Of a stretch of 64,000 nt of DNA, positions 1 through 7,868 are shown one piece after another. Each line of letters begins with the position of its first letter. The stretch's first letter is position 1. The notes under the pieces are model-generated. The model was not told the origin of the DNA. It saw only the letters and a program-made list of their open reading frames with translations, and ran no database searches. Both the position numbers and the translations under genes were made by a program. Origin of the DNA: Pseudobdellovibrionaceae bacterium. Its GTDB lineage: Bacteria > Bdellovibrionota > Bdellovibrionia > Bdellovibrionales > Bdellovibrionaceae. Where the stretch lies: the NCBI GenBank assembly GCA_016719575.1, contig JADJYV010000002.1, positions 1 to 64,000 of the forward strand, given 5' to 3'.

Positions 1-367
1 CCATCACTGAATGAGTTGGCGTCAAGAGTTGAAGCTTTCCGGCCTTATTGTTTTGCGTGGGCCATTCCTTGATTGGCATATCGCCGATAGCAAGCGGTGG
101 TTTGGGGGAACTCGACAAAATATTCGGTTTCTGGATGGGTGAAGTGCCGTCCAGAAGATTTTGAAAACCCAATTTCTGTGAGGGCTTTCTCAATATCTTT
201 AATGTCGCTTGACGAAATAAAGTCGAGGTCTTTGGATTCATACTCATTGTTCGTATAAATCAAACAACAGCCCCTCCTGAAAGAACCGCATCGATTCCAA
301 AATTGAGTAAGCAATCACAAACGATGGAGGCAATTGTTTGAATATCGCTCCGCTTTGTGATTTTCAC
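1..367 (-). pseudogene. Nucleotidyltransferase-like protein, frameshifted and cut by window edge
   Basis: Read on the minus strand from a GTG at 367, the product begins VKITKRSDIQTIASIVCDCL and runs to DAVLSGGAVV, then hits a stop. The next frame continues with IYTNNEYESKDLDFISSSD, the GG...Y.S.DLD arrangement of nucleotidyltransferase-fold proteins paired with small winged-helix regulators. A second frame change near 100-112 restores PLAIGDMPIKEWPTQNNK, which stays open to the window edge. The start overlaps the stop of the regulator upstream (GTGA-type overlap), so the pair was an operon, probably toxin-antitoxin-like. At least two frameshifts (near 258-268 and 100-112) make it non-functional unless they are sequencing errors. 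The family call is by motif only. Confidence 0.6.
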
Positions 368-693
368 AGAGGCTTACCTGTACGTCTAGGACGTTGGCGC
401 TTGCGATAATATTTTTTTGATTTCACCCTCGGAACGAATTCAAACGATTTTCCCAGAAGGGTTTGAAGTTCTTTACGAAATGGATAGCGAGGATTCCACA
501 GAAATAGGCGTGTTCGACCTTTGGATTGACTGACAATGACTCCGCCATCCTCAAGGCGCTTCAACTGTTTTGCACGACACTTAAGCTGATAGAAAAAGTG
601 GTGGCAATTTCGGAAGCGTAACCCTCATCGTAATTCTGAAGATACAGAAGGACTTTTTTCGACAGTGGCATTGCCAAAGATGGATTCGAGCAT
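364..693 (-). pseudogene. Winged-helix (ArsR-like) regulator, frameshifted
   Basis: From ATG 693 the product reads MLESIFGNATVEKVLLYLQN and then EGYASEIATTFSISLSVVQN before an early stop. One missing base near 559-571 explains it, because the next frame continues with LKRLEDGGVIVSQSKGRTRL and a basic C-terminus. This is a compact winged-helix domain (recognition helix plus GGVIVSQSKGRTRLF wing) of the kind encoded just ahead of nucleotidyltransferases, which is exactly what follows. A palindrome at 706-722 directly upstream would suit autoregulation. The single frameshift and the broken partner gene suggest decay of the whole operon. Confidence 0.6.
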
Positions 694-705
694 CACTTAC
701 ATTGT

Positions 706-722
706 CACCTCTTTTTGAGGTG
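706..722. promoter_or_regulatory. Palindrome upstream of winged-helix gene
   Basis: CACCTC-TTTTT-GAGGTG is a perfect 6-bp inverted repeat lying 13-29 bp upstream of the start codon of the broken winged-helix regulator. Position and symmetry suit an autoregulatory operator. It is not a terminator for a recognisable upstream gene. No binding evidence is possible from sequence alone. Confidence 0.4.
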
Positions 723-796
723 CCTGAGATGATTAGGAAATTCGGCTAGGGAACGGAAACAATTCGAACTAGACTTTTGATGTAATTTTAATGGCT

Positions 797-856
797 TAGT
801 GGCCGAAATGGACCGAAAAGAAGATTGGCGTTCGCAAGGGGAGCTTAGTAGAACTA
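797..856 (+). repeat. Dispersed GGCGTTCCC-type repeat, diverged copy
   Basis: The segment contains CCGAAATGGACCGAAAAGAA followed by GATTGGCGTTCGCAAGG and ends in TTAGTAGAAC. It matches the copy at 8521-8584 across the CCGAAATGG-CCGAAAAG part and the TTGGCG core. It is the most diverged of the copies in this window and lies in an intergenic region beside decayed genes. Confidence 0.6.
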
Positions 857-979
857 TTTGCCAAGTTAAACCTGCGATGTTGCAGTTTATGGAAATTTAC
901 TGAGACAATTCGTCGGGAAATAGAGACAAACCGTCTCAATCAATTGTTTAGAGCTGTTGTCCGTGGGGCTGTTTAAACA

Positions 980-995
980 TTAGACAGTCGTCTAA
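980..995. promoter_or_regulatory. TetR-type operator-like palindrome without a regulator gene
   Basis: TTAGAC-AGTC-GTCTAA is a perfect 6-bp inverted repeat with a 4-bp spacer, resembling operators of TetR/AcrR-family repressors. No tetR gene adjoins it here; only the broken L,D-transpeptidase locus starts downstream at 1113. It may be the orphaned control region of a deleted regulator gene. Confidence 0.35.
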
Positions 996-1112
996 CAATT
1001 TGAACGGTCTTGATTGTAAGGGGATTTCAGCGCGATGAAGAGGGGATGCCACAAGCACGTATTTTGATATTAAGGAGTTGAGGCCTGAAGCACAAAAATT
1101 AAGGATCCCCGT

Positions 1113-1888
1113 TTGAAGAAAACGTCCGTCGCATTATTAATATTCAGTTTTGCTCTAGCGATTCAGGCTTTGGGGCAAGCGCGTTTGCCTCTTATAAAAC
1201 TCGACTCCATTCAACTCAATGATGCGTTCAAATCCAGCCTGCAAAAATCCTTGATCACGGAGGGGCCGGGACTTGTACTTGTCGTCGACAGCCAGTCCCT
1301 GACGGTCGCGGCTTTTGTTTCCGGAGAGCCTGAACGCATGGACCCGAGCTCTTATTTTTTTGGTTGATGTTTTTCCCTCTTCGAACGGTGTCCGCGGTCA
1401 CGAAACGCCCCAAGGAATTTTCAAATTGCTTTCAAGCCGCATGAAAGAAAAAGATTTTTCCCGAACCTACGGGGTTCCATTGAATTACACGATGTTTTGG
1501 CAGGACCTCAACACAAAGTCCGTGAGCGGCGTCGCTTTTCACGCAGCCGCGGCGGGGCGCGAAAAAATCCATCGGCGTCGAATGTGCCTCTGCCGGCTGT
1601 GTGAACTTATCCGGAAAAAAGGCCGAATCGCTTTTCGGTGAGGTTGTGACTAAGTTCAGCACCGAGAAAAAAGGAAGCGATGTCATGGTCGTATCCTCAA
1701 ACGGATCTTTAGGGAATGGCTTCCAATTCCGCGATTGGCAGCGGACTTTCAGCGAAGGTGACGATTACCATGAACGCTGGAATCAACTCAAAGAGCAAAA
1801 TCCAGAACCCGCCCTGGGTCCCCAGAAACCGGGTCAGAAAAAACAAAGCTTGTGCCCACTCGAGATTTGGAAAGCGAAAAAATTCTGA
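1113..1888 (+). pseudogene. L,D-transpeptidase (YkuD domain), frameshifted
   Basis: A TTG start at 1113 with AAGGA about 8 bases upstream gives MKKTSVALLIFSFALAIQAL, a Sec signal peptide. The conserved pieces of a YkuD L,D-transpeptidase follow in three frames: NGVRGHETPQGIF, then VAFHAAA, then GVECASAGCVNL with the catalytic His and Cys. Frame changes fall in a T7 run (1355-1361) and an A6 run (1562-1567), and a third A6 run (1838-1843) shifts the frame into the next block. Such enzymes make 3-3 peptidoglycan crosslinks or attach proteins in the periplasm. Frameshifts at homopolymers may mean slippage decay or sequencing error. Confidence 0.65.
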
Positions 1889-3309
1889 TCGACTCCCGGC
1901 GGCCCATCGCGGGCAATGGCGATACGGCGTCCAGTCTATTCTTGGTGCAAAATTTAATTCGTCGTGGCTATAAAGGCGTCGTCGACATTTTGGTGGATGA
2001 AAAGAGCGAAAGAATTCTGCGTTCGCTCTCTAAAAATTTGCCGGGCTTTGCGTATTCGATTCGAGTTTTCCACGAGTCCGAACTTTCCTCGGAGCCTTAC
2101 TCGATGGTCATACGCTCAGGCCTTCCCTCAGGGCGCGTCTTTGATCTTGGCCTCAATCGTCTTGGTACGAAAGATACCGGCGTCGCGGGGAAAATAAACA
2201 TAAATGACAGCACTCTTTTTCTGTCGTTGACCATATACGGAAATACAGAGAACCGCGCTTCGGTGCAACCGCTGTCCTTAGTAGTCAGCGATAATAAATA
2301 TTATTTAATGCCCGCGACGGGCTTGGGAGTGAATCGCTCCGAAGACACGCGCCTAGATCTTGACGCCGATAAAAACGAGCTCAGTTTTCAAGAGGGCGGC
2401 ATCTTCCGCGATCCTTTCTCCTTGGCGATTCGCAATTGGTCCTTAGCTACGACGGAAAAATTTCTACTCAAGCAAACCACGGAGTTCAATCCGCAGTTGG
2501 GGCAATTGATGGCAAAGGTCATCGAGGCCCGAAAAACCGAAGGCGTTAAGTACTCTGGCCTATGGTTTTTCAATTCCTCACGTCAAGCGTCAGGCCCGTG
2601 ATTATTTCCGTAGTCTTCTTTCTCAGCCGACGCCGACCATAGTGTTCACGCCCTCGGCTTTCGGGGAGTCCCTTTTGAATTCATTCAGCGAAAACGAAAA
2701 GAATAATATCAAACTGACAAGTCTCAAAGAATTTTCCGAGTCGGGAGGACAGCTCGAGCGCGGTCATCTGACCGTGGTGCAAATTCCAAATGTTCCCCAT
2801 CATGTTTTTGCATCCTTGCTTCTGGCTAGCAACCGCAACCGAGTGGTGCCCCTGGGCGCGGGTGATGGCTTTTACGACGGCCCTCAGTCTGGGAATTCCT
2901 TTCGCGCCGACTATCGTGGAGTGGAATATTCGCAATGTCAGGGCTCTGTCTCGGATTCTCCAAGTGGAAGCCCTTCGCCAGAAGTTGGATTTTTTTCCCA
3001 TATGCAAAATTTGCGTCGAGTTTATTCGCCCATTCCTCAGAGCCCATCGACCTGGCTCGCTCGCAGCAGATACTTCGCTACGAAAGCCTTTTCCGCACGG
3101 CCATCACTCAAATTCCCGATCTAGTCGATCTTCTGGATAGCACTGTGGGATTTATTCGCAAAGACAAAGCCTTGCCCGAATCCCTGCGCCCCGTGGAAGC
3201 CTCACCGAAGTTGGTGAGCGTGCCAGAGAGTGCGAAAACGGAGATCTCGGTTAAGAAAAACGCAAATCCTTACGGTGGTGGAATGTCCTGCCGGGAGGTC
3301 TTCAAATGA
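1852..3309 (+). pseudogene. Large unknown protein, multiply frameshifted, possibly fused to the L,D-transpeptidase
   Basis: The coding signal moves between frames: ILIDSRRPIAGNGDTASSLF up to 2600, then TPTIVFTPSAFGESLLNSF, then TTALSLGIPFAPTIVEWN, and finally FFPYAKFASSLFAHSSEPID to the stop at 3309. Changes occur at a T5 run (2566-2570), near 2830-2845 and at a T7 run (about 2990-2997). There is no gap between this and the transpeptidase frames, so an original fusion or tight operon is possible. GDTASSLF and GDGF-TTALSLG recall nucleotide-binding loops of GT-B-like folds, but I do not recognise the family. The stop overlaps the ATG of the intact gene at 3306. Confidence 0.45.
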
Positions 3310-3995
3310 TTTCAAAGTTTATCGCGCGATTTGTTTTGCCTGCATTTGTGGTGCTTTCGTTTTCTAGCTATCACGCGAAGGCGCAGAATGCCTGTCATGA
3401 AATATTCACTACTCCTGATGCCGTAGGATCCGCAAGAGTTTTAAATTTGCAAACTTATGTCGAACACTATTCAGAATACCTGCCCATCGTAAACGATATG
3501 ATCGCCATGGGAATAGAGCGCTACGAAAAAAAATCTCCTAAAGGTTATTGTTTCCGTGCGGTAAAGCAGCTGCTCTGGGACAGCGGAGTTGTGCGCCGTA
3601 AAGTCGACGGAACCTTTGCTTACTCCGCCCACGCCAAAAACTTTCTCGTAAACCGTGGATTTGTGAATCTTCTGGAGCGCGCTCCTTTCCGCGACAGCAT
3701 CAAGGGAGCCTATGACGAACGAATTCCGAAGGGTGCCATTCTCGTCTACGCTGGAACCAACGGCGTCGACAATTCAGAGCGGCCTTTGGGATCCGGAGTC
3801 GGGCATATCGAAATCAAATGCGGACCCAACTGTTATTTGTACGATGGAGTGAATCAATTCCCCGGGGCGGCGAGGGTGGCCTTATCCGGGAACCTGGAGT
3901 CTATGAAGCCGGCACCGGAATGCAGCACCGACGGCTCGTGGGCGTTTACGTCTTGGACTTCTTTTCTTTATTTTAAAGCAGACTTTCCTCGATGA
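3306..3995 (+). CDS. Secreted CHAP/NlpC-P60-like protein
   Basis: The 229-aa product begins MISKFIARFVLPAFVVLSFS and has a Sec signal peptide ending near HAKA. The mature part has a possible catalytic Cys in SPKGYCFRAVKQLL and a His in GSGVGHIEIKCG, the Cys...His order of CHAP and NlpC/P60 peptidoglycan amidases or endopeptidases. PKGAILVYAGTNG before the His fits the beta-strand leading into the His motif. An ATGA overlap with the upstream broken gene implies an operon, and cell-wall processing fits the neighbouring L,D-transpeptidase relic. The last 151 bp are duplicated at 6275-6426. Enzyme class is inferred from motifs only. Confidence 0.65.
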   Translation: MISKFIARFVLPAFVVLSFSSYHAKAQNACHEIFTTPDAVGSARVLNLQTYVEHYSEYLPIVNDMIAMGIERYEKKSPKGYCFRAVKQLLWDSGVVRRKVDGTFAYSAHAKNFLVNRGFVNLLERAPFRDSIKGAYDERIPKGAILVYAGTNGVDNSERPLGSGVGHIEIKCGPNCYLYDGVNQFPGAARVALSGNLESMKPAPECSTDGSWAFTSWTSFLYFKADFPR

Positions 3996-3998
3996 AGA
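3848..3998 (+). repeat. 151-bp direct repeat, original copy
   Basis: This segment covers the 3' end of the CHAP-like gene plus three bases. It recurs at 6275-6426 with one extra G in a G-run and otherwise, by eye, no change. The two copies bracket about 2.3 kb of unrelated genes. Confidence 0.95.
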
Positions 3999-4017
3999 CA
4001 ATTAAATACGTCACCAA

Positions 4018-4049
4018 AAGCTGGAACGTCGTGACCGACGTCCCAGCTT
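4018..4049. terminator. Strong stem-loop after the CHAP-like gene
   Basis: AAGCTGGAACGTCG-TGAC-CGACGTCCCAGCTT forms a 14-bp stem with one G-U type mismatch and a 4-base loop, 20 bp after the stop codon at 3995. The downstream tract is A/T-rich without a clean T-run. It may be a bidirectional terminator or the end structure of the inserted segment, since it lies just outside the direct repeat. Confidence 0.6.
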
Positions 4050-4065
4050 AAGATAATATTTAAAA

Positions 4066-5007
4066 ATGGCCACAATTTATGCAGATATAGCGGACGCAAA
4101 AAAGGTAGTCGTTCTTTGGAATGGCAAGCCCGACTCGCTCGTTCATCTTGGTGATTTTGGAAACTCAGTATTTAAGTACGAAACTTACGACAATAAGTTT
4201 CAGGTTCTTCGTTTCACGGATGTTCAACAGAGAAGCCTTAAAGAGGTTTTGGGCGAACTTGAGTTTCTTGCTCACCTTGAAATAAGAAATGTATCAAGTT
4301 GTCGGTCGTTGGCAACTTTAGACGGTACTCTGGCAAGTGTGTACGAATCATCGAGAGGTCTGTTTACTTGTTCCTCTCTTGGATTTATTCAAGGAATTCA
4401 GGTTAGCGAAGAATCGCCTTATTGGAATGAGGGATTTTTTAGGGAGTGGGGACGTAACTTGGGCGAAATACATCAGGCTTCACAGAGTTTTTGTCCTACC
4501 GAGCAGAAACGATGGCAGTGGGATGAAGAGCATTTAATAAAAAATGCAAAAGCATTGATTCCGTCTGACGACTACGAATCGCTCCGTATTTTTCAAGGAG
4601 TTTTATTTGAGTGTCAAAATCTTGAGACCAAAAATAGTAATTTCGGTGTTATCCATGCCGATCATGCCCCACAGAATTTTCAGTTTGATCCTGCGATAAA
4701 AAAGATTACAGCCATTGATTTTGGAAACTGTTGCTATCACTGGTACTTGGCTGATGTGGCTATTTCTCTTTCGACGGTGAGAAGAAAAAGCAACCGAGAT
4801 GACATTCGATCTTGGATCATAAGTGGTTACGTGGAGTATATGGATCTACCCGATGATCATGAGCGCTTGGTAGATCTGTTTGTTCGACTGCGAGTCATTT
4901 ATGTTTACTTGGACCGACTCCATCGATTCGGTTCTGCGCCGAATTCTTCTCAGGCTGCTGAGTTGCTTCTCTTGCGGGAAAGAGTTCACGCTCAAAAAGG
5001 TTGGTAA
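4066..5007 (+). CDS. Phosphotransferase, APH/choline-kinase-like
   Basis: The 313-aa product carries the kinase-like catalytic loop VIHADHAPQNF (HxDxxxxN Brenner motif) followed by ITAIDFGNCCYHWYLADVA, with the DFG-type metal-binding Asp, around residues 195-225. It belongs to the aminoglycoside phosphotransferase fold, whose members phosphorylate small hydroxylated substrates such as aminoglycosides, homoserine or choline. No feature defines the substrate. There is no clear ribosome binding site before ATG 4066. It is convergent with the acetyltransferase at 5011 and lies within the segment bracketed by the 151-bp direct repeat, so it may be an acquired cassette. Confidence 0.75.
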   Translation: MATIYADIADAKKVVVLWNGKPDSLVHLGDFGNSVFKYETYDNKFQVLRFTDVQQRSLKEVLGELEFLAHLEIRNVSSCRSLATLDGTLASVYESSRGLFTCSSLGFIQGIQVSEESPYWNEGFFREWGRNLGEIHQASQSFCPTEQKRWQWDEEHLIKNAKALIPSDDYESLRIFQGVLFECQNLETKNSNFGVIHADHAPQNFQFDPAIKKITAIDFGNCCYHWYLADVAISLSTVRRKSNRDDIRSWIISGYVEYMDLPDDHERLVDLFVRLRVIYVYLDRLHRFGSAPNSSQAAELLLLRERVHAQKGW

Positions 5008-5010
5008 AGA

Positions 5011-5481
5011 TCAGAGATCTTTTCGCATGTCGAGATTTGTCGGGGAAAATCCCATACTGTAATAAAGTTGCTTCGCCACTTCGTTATTGTGAAAAACATG
5101 TAGGCGAATTCGCGTTGCTCCGGCTCTTCGAGCTTCTTTTTCAACAAGTTTCATTAGAGCTTTTCCGAATCCTTTTCCGCGATATACAGGCTCGATTGCT
5201 ATATCGTTGATCGAAGCGACCTTTCGTCCGAATCGATCTTGGAAGCCAATCCAGAGATAGCCGATTTTCTTTTTAGAACTATTTTCGTGGACGTCAAAAA
5301 ATAGCTGATTAATTGTTACACGTCCGCTCGGAACCAATTTTTCAAATTGTTCTGAGGCATGCTTCAGTGCTTCCGCTAGTGGGATAATTTCTACTGAAGC
5401 CAAATGAGATGCATAGGCTGACTGAGATTCAACCTTGAATTTTTCAAAGGTCTCAAAGGACATTGGTTTTAGATGGATCAT
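5011..5481 (-). CDS. GNAT family N-acetyltransferase
   Basis: The start at 5481 (MIHLKPMSFETFEKF) is preferred over 5544 because GGAAGAG lies 4-5 bases before it. The 156-aa product shows the acetyl-CoA binding motif A, IEPVYRGKGFGKALMKLVEK, with the R/QxxGxG/A signature, and ends in motif B, VFHNNEVAKQLYYSMGF. GNAT enzymes acetylate amines on small molecules or protein termini; the substrate cannot be told. It is convergent with the phosphotransferase, with only 3 bp between stops. Both could be detoxification or resistance genes carried as a unit. Confidence 0.85.
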   Translation of the reverse strand: MIHLKPMSFETFEKFKVESQSAYASHLASVEIIPLAEALKHASEQFEKLVPSGRVTINQLFFDVHENSSKKKIGYLWIGFQDRFGRKVASINDIAIEPVYRGKGFGKALMKLVEKEARRAGATRIRLHVFHNNEVAKQLYYSMGFSPTNLDMRKDL

Positions 5482-5566
5482 TTCTCTTCCTTTTGTTTTT
5501 AGTTGGATTGATATAATGCCTTGTTTTTTCGGTATCCCAGGCAAGAGTCTTTTGTAGGTTTAATCG

Positions 5567-5746
5567 TCATTTGGGGTTATTTTCTACTAGCTGTTGGTTC
5601 AGCCACTTCAGCGAAATGCCACCACGCTGATGGGCTTTGGCAGCCTCGCGACCAACCAAGCCAGTGGCTTCGACGAGTGTGCCAGCGATACCTAAAGCAA
5701 TGGCTAACAGAAACACGCTTCTGATAAATTGAACAACACCACCCAT
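5567..5746 (-). CDS. Small membrane protein, 59 aa
   Basis: ATG 5746 is preceded by AGGAGGA, a near-perfect ribosome binding site, which supports this short gene. The product starts MGGVVQFIRSVFLLAIALGI, contains one hydrophobic segment (about residues 5-27), then a polar tail through GREAAKAHQRGGISL, and ends in ENNPK. I do not recognise a family. It lies between the acetyltransferase and the XRE relic on the same strand. A small inner-membrane peptide is the only inference I would make. Confidence 0.65.
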   Translation of the reverse strand: MGGVVQFIRSVFLLAIALGIAGTLVEATGLVGREAAKAHQRGGISLKWLNQQLVENNPK

Positions 5747-5782
5747 AAGATCCTCCTAAGCTACAAAGCTTTTTAAAATTGT

Positions 5783-6097
5783 TTAAACCGCGCGAAGTTT
5801 TTCCTCGCTGCGGATTTGATCCAACAGTTGCAGGCATTCGTCCTTTACGTTGACCATCGGAATGGCCTTGCCGTTGAGGTATTCAGAAAACTCCTCAAAC
5901 GTGAAATCGTACAAAGTTAAAAGACTACGAAGTCTGTTGTCGGGAACGTCCATCCGGCCATTCTCATAATGACCGATGGCCTGAGGTGAACAGCCCGCCG
6001 CACGAGCGGCATCCGGCTGAGAGATCTTCTTCGAGATTCGCATGAATCTGATGATCTTGCTTTTGGTAGTGATGATTTTCTACTGGCTGCGTTCCAT
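5783..6097 (-). pseudogene. XRE/HTH_3 regulator with in-frame amber codon near the start
   Basis: The helix-turn-helix reads RISKKISQPDAARAAGCSPQ followed by AIGHYENGRMDVPDNRLRSL, a standard HTH_3 domain. The best start by ribosome binding site is ATG 6097 (GGAGG upstream), but the reading then runs MERSQ and meets TAG at 6080-6082 before resuming KIITTKSKIIRFMRIS. An internal ATG at 6043 would bypass the stop but has no Shine-Dalgarno sequence. The gene is either nonsense-mutated or makes a shorter protein from 6043. Target genes are unknown; the small membrane gene lies directly downstream. Confidence 0.6.
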
Positions 6098-6274
6098 TCA
6101 AATCCTCCATTCGTGAGTGAAGCCAGTTCCACTGTCTAGAGGTCTCGTGCTTTCAAATTTTCCGAACGGAAATCAAAAAGCTAGGGTCCCTAGACAATGC
6201 GAGTGGAGAGTTCTGAAGACAATGTAAGAAAGCGAGCATCCCCTCAGGGGAACATCCACAAATGGACCTCGTGC
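6098..6274. other. Non-coding stretch before the second direct-repeat copy
   Basis: I see no supportable gene. A short inverted repeat CCCCT-C-AGGGG lies near 6240-6250, shortly before the second copy of the 151-bp repeat begins at 6275. Confidence 0.4.
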
Positions 6275-6426
6275 AGTGAATCAATTCCCCGGGGGCGGCG
6301 AGGGTGGCCTTATCCGGGAACCTGGAGTCTATGAAGCCGGCACCGGAATGCAGCACCGACGGCTCGTGGGCGTTTACGTCTTGGACTTCTTTTCTTTATT
6401 TTAAAGCAGACTTTCCTCGATGAAGA
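6275..6426 (+). repeat. 151/152-bp direct repeat, second copy
   Basis: This duplicates the last 151 bp of the CHAP-like gene (3848-3998) with a single extra G after AATTCCCC. It has no upstream coding sequence, so it is a scar rather than a gene. It marks the right edge of the inserted or duplicated 2.3-kb block. Confidence 0.95.
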
Positions 6427-6522
6427 GGTAGCAAAAAGGGTCGAACCGGTGGACGATCCTTTTAAAATAAAAGTGTTACCCATGTCTCCGGTATGAACTG
6501 TAACCCATGTCTCCGGAACGGA
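6427..6522. mobile_element. IS481-like terminal remnant
   Basis: Two tandem near-copies of TAACCCATGTCTCCGG lie at about 6475-6492 and 6501-6516. TGTTACCCATGTCTCCGG-type ends are characteristic of IS481/IS3-group insertion sequences. No transposase remains. The remnant sits exactly where the AlkD-like reading frame is cut, so an insertion or deletion truncated that gene. It also abuts the end of the duplicated 151-bp segment. Confidence 0.55.
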
Positions 6523-6872
6523 CCGACGGTTGCGATGATTTTGGATAGGTCGTCACTGTGTTCCCAACAGGTGCAGGTGTTTGCCCAACTTGCGATAACT
6601 TTGAATTCGGCGAGACTAATGCGTTTATATTGATAATAATAAAGCGATTGGCTTTTTGCCTCGAAAATATTTGATTGCTTCCAAATTTCATTCCAGGCGC
6701 TTAAGGTGGACTTGCTCGAATTTGAAACAAAAGAATAGAAAGGTTTCATTGATTTTCGAACCAGTGGAACACTTAATCGCAATCGATAGAGTCTAATTTC
6801 TGTATCAAATATTGGCTTTCGAGTCGCCAAACTTTCTAATCGTGAATGAGCTTCCTTTAGATTGTTCGACAT
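6462..6872 (-). pseudogene. AlkD-like DNA alkylation repair protein, truncated
   Basis: The N-terminal part matches the HEAT-repeat AlkD family: WNEIWKQSNIFEAKSQSLYY, then ASWANTCTCWEHSDDLSKI. AlkD-type glycosylases excise alkylated bases such as 3-methyladenine and 7-methylguanine and are usually around 220-240 aa. Here only about 115 residues remain before the frame enters the IS-like repeat (GPFRRHGLQFIPETWVTLL). The C-terminal half with the DNA-binding and catalytic surface is missing, so I treat it as a pseudogene. Confidence 0.65.
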
Positions 6873-6880
6873 CACAAAAC

Positions 6881-7255
6881 CTAAGCTTGTGCTGGAAACG
6901 CGCTGAGATGCTCATGTACAATTTTCCACTCACCCTCTTCTACTCTAAAACATGAAGTGCCGCGGCCCTTGCCTTCTCGAGTTTGACTGTTAATCAAGCC
7001 CGCCCAGTGATAGGTATATGTGCAGGCCGCCGACTCTTTATTTGAGGAAAGCCACTCAACCTCAGTAATTGAATAAATTTCGTTTTGAATCGTCGCCCAA
7101 GTTTTCTCGAAGGCCTTTCGAGTTTGCTCAAGGCCATGAAAAGTTCCACTTGAAAACCAAAACCTGCAGTTCCGTGAAATGAGAGGTTCGACGCGATTGA
7201 AGTCATGCGAGTTGATTTCGATTTTGTATTTTTCAAACAGTTCAATTGCAGACAT
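6881..7255 (-). CDS. SnoaL/NTF2-like protein
   Basis: ATG 7255 is chosen because GGAGG lies 4 bases upstream; the longer open frame has no such site. The 124-aa product, MSAIELFEKYKIEINSHDFN onward, has the cone-shaped NTF2-fold pattern: an N-terminal helix, then strands with FWFSSGTFHGLEQTRKAFEK and a final EGEWKIVHEHLS strand typical of SnoaL/DUF4440 proteins. Members act as small ketosteroid-isomerase-like enzymes or binding proteins, so function cannot be assigned. It belongs to the same-strand row of short genes separated by dispersed repeats. Confidence 0.75.
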   Translation of the reverse strand: MSAIELFEKYKIEINSHDFNRVEPLISRNCRFWFSSGTFHGLEQTRKAFEKTWATIQNEIYSITEVEWLSSNKESAACTYTYHWAGLINSQTREGKGRGTSCFRVEEGEWKIVHEHLSAFPAQA

Positions 7256-7310
7256 CAGTCCTCCGGTTCGAACAACCACTTGGGCATATCTTGTAAGTGC
7301 AGGAAAATAA

Positions 7311-7352
7311 AGAAGAAAAAAATTGGCGTTCCCTGGTGCCGCGTCTTAGAAC
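7311..7352 (+). repeat. Dispersed GGCGTTCCC-type repeat
   Basis: AAATTGGCGTTCCCTGGTGC followed by CGCGTCTTAGAAC closely matches the copy at 10141-10188, although the left arm is missing. It lies between the SnoaL-like and GNAT genes. Confidence 0.75.
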
Positions 7353-7361
7353 TGATATTCT

Positions 7362-7868
7362 TCAGATGAGCGTTTTTTCAAAGATCCAAGATTCATAAGT
7401 CTTTCCTTCCCAGCGGGTCTCTCCAACTATTTTATAGCCTCTCTTTTTGTACCAGGCCACTAAGTGACCGGCTGGTTTCGCCGTATCTAGTTGAATGGAC
7501 TCGAAACCTTCTTTTTTAGCCAGGTCTTCACACAAATCCATAAGTAAAGTGCCTAAGCCATTTTTCTTTAGCATGGGTATCACTGCAAGCTGACTCACGT
7601 AGGCACTGTTTTTCCCAGTGAACCAATTCTCTTTTTTCAAAAGGACTGTTCCAAGAAGTTGTCCTTCTTTTTCAAGAAGCAATGCTTTTCCTTTGGAAAT
7701 GCGCTCACGCGTGACGATTTCATCCTGGTAAGTAGCGGTGTAGTTTAATCCCATATCGGCCAACTCTTTGTAGGCCGAATTCACAAGTTGACGAATATTC
7801 GGAACATCCGATTCTTGTGCCAGACGAAAAATTTGATTTTTAAATGAGATTATCTTTTGGCCTTGCAT
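7362..7868 (-). CDS. GNAT family N-acetyltransferase
   Basis: The 168-aa product has a GNAT fold with central YVSQLAVIPMLKKNGLGTLL (motif A; N-G-x-G version of the acetyl-CoA loop) and C-terminal AWYKKRGYKIVGETRW. The start codon overlaps the stop of the HigA-like antitoxin (TAATG), so it is translationally coupled to the toxin-antitoxin pair. GNAT proteins coupled to HTH antitoxins can themselves be toxins (TacAT type), but those have a DUF1778/RHH partner and a different length, so a passenger acetyltransferase is more likely. Confidence 0.85.
   Translation of the reverse strand: MQGQKIISFKNQIFRLAQESDVPNIRQLVNSAYKELADMGLNYTATYQDEIVTRERISKGKALLLEKEGQLLGTVLLKKENWFTGKNSAYVSQLAVIPMLKKNGLGTLLMDLCEDLAKKEGFESIQLDTAKPAGHLVAWYKKRGYKIVGETRWEGKTYESWIFEKTLI

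Larger units (their letters stand above)
723..1112. other. Intergenic region with repeat copy and operator-like palindromes
   Basis: I see no credible gene in this stretch. It holds one copy of the dispersed GGCGTTCCC-type repeat (about 797-856), a GAGAC-n5-GTCTC inverted repeat near 925-940 and the TTAGAC/GTCTAA palindrome at 980-995. It looks like leftover regulatory DNA of a lost gene. Confidence 0.5.

Noticed and set aside
6153..6356. Minus-strand frame through the second 151-bp repeat
   Set aside because: It is antisense to a duplicated fragment of the CHAP-like gene and has no coding character.
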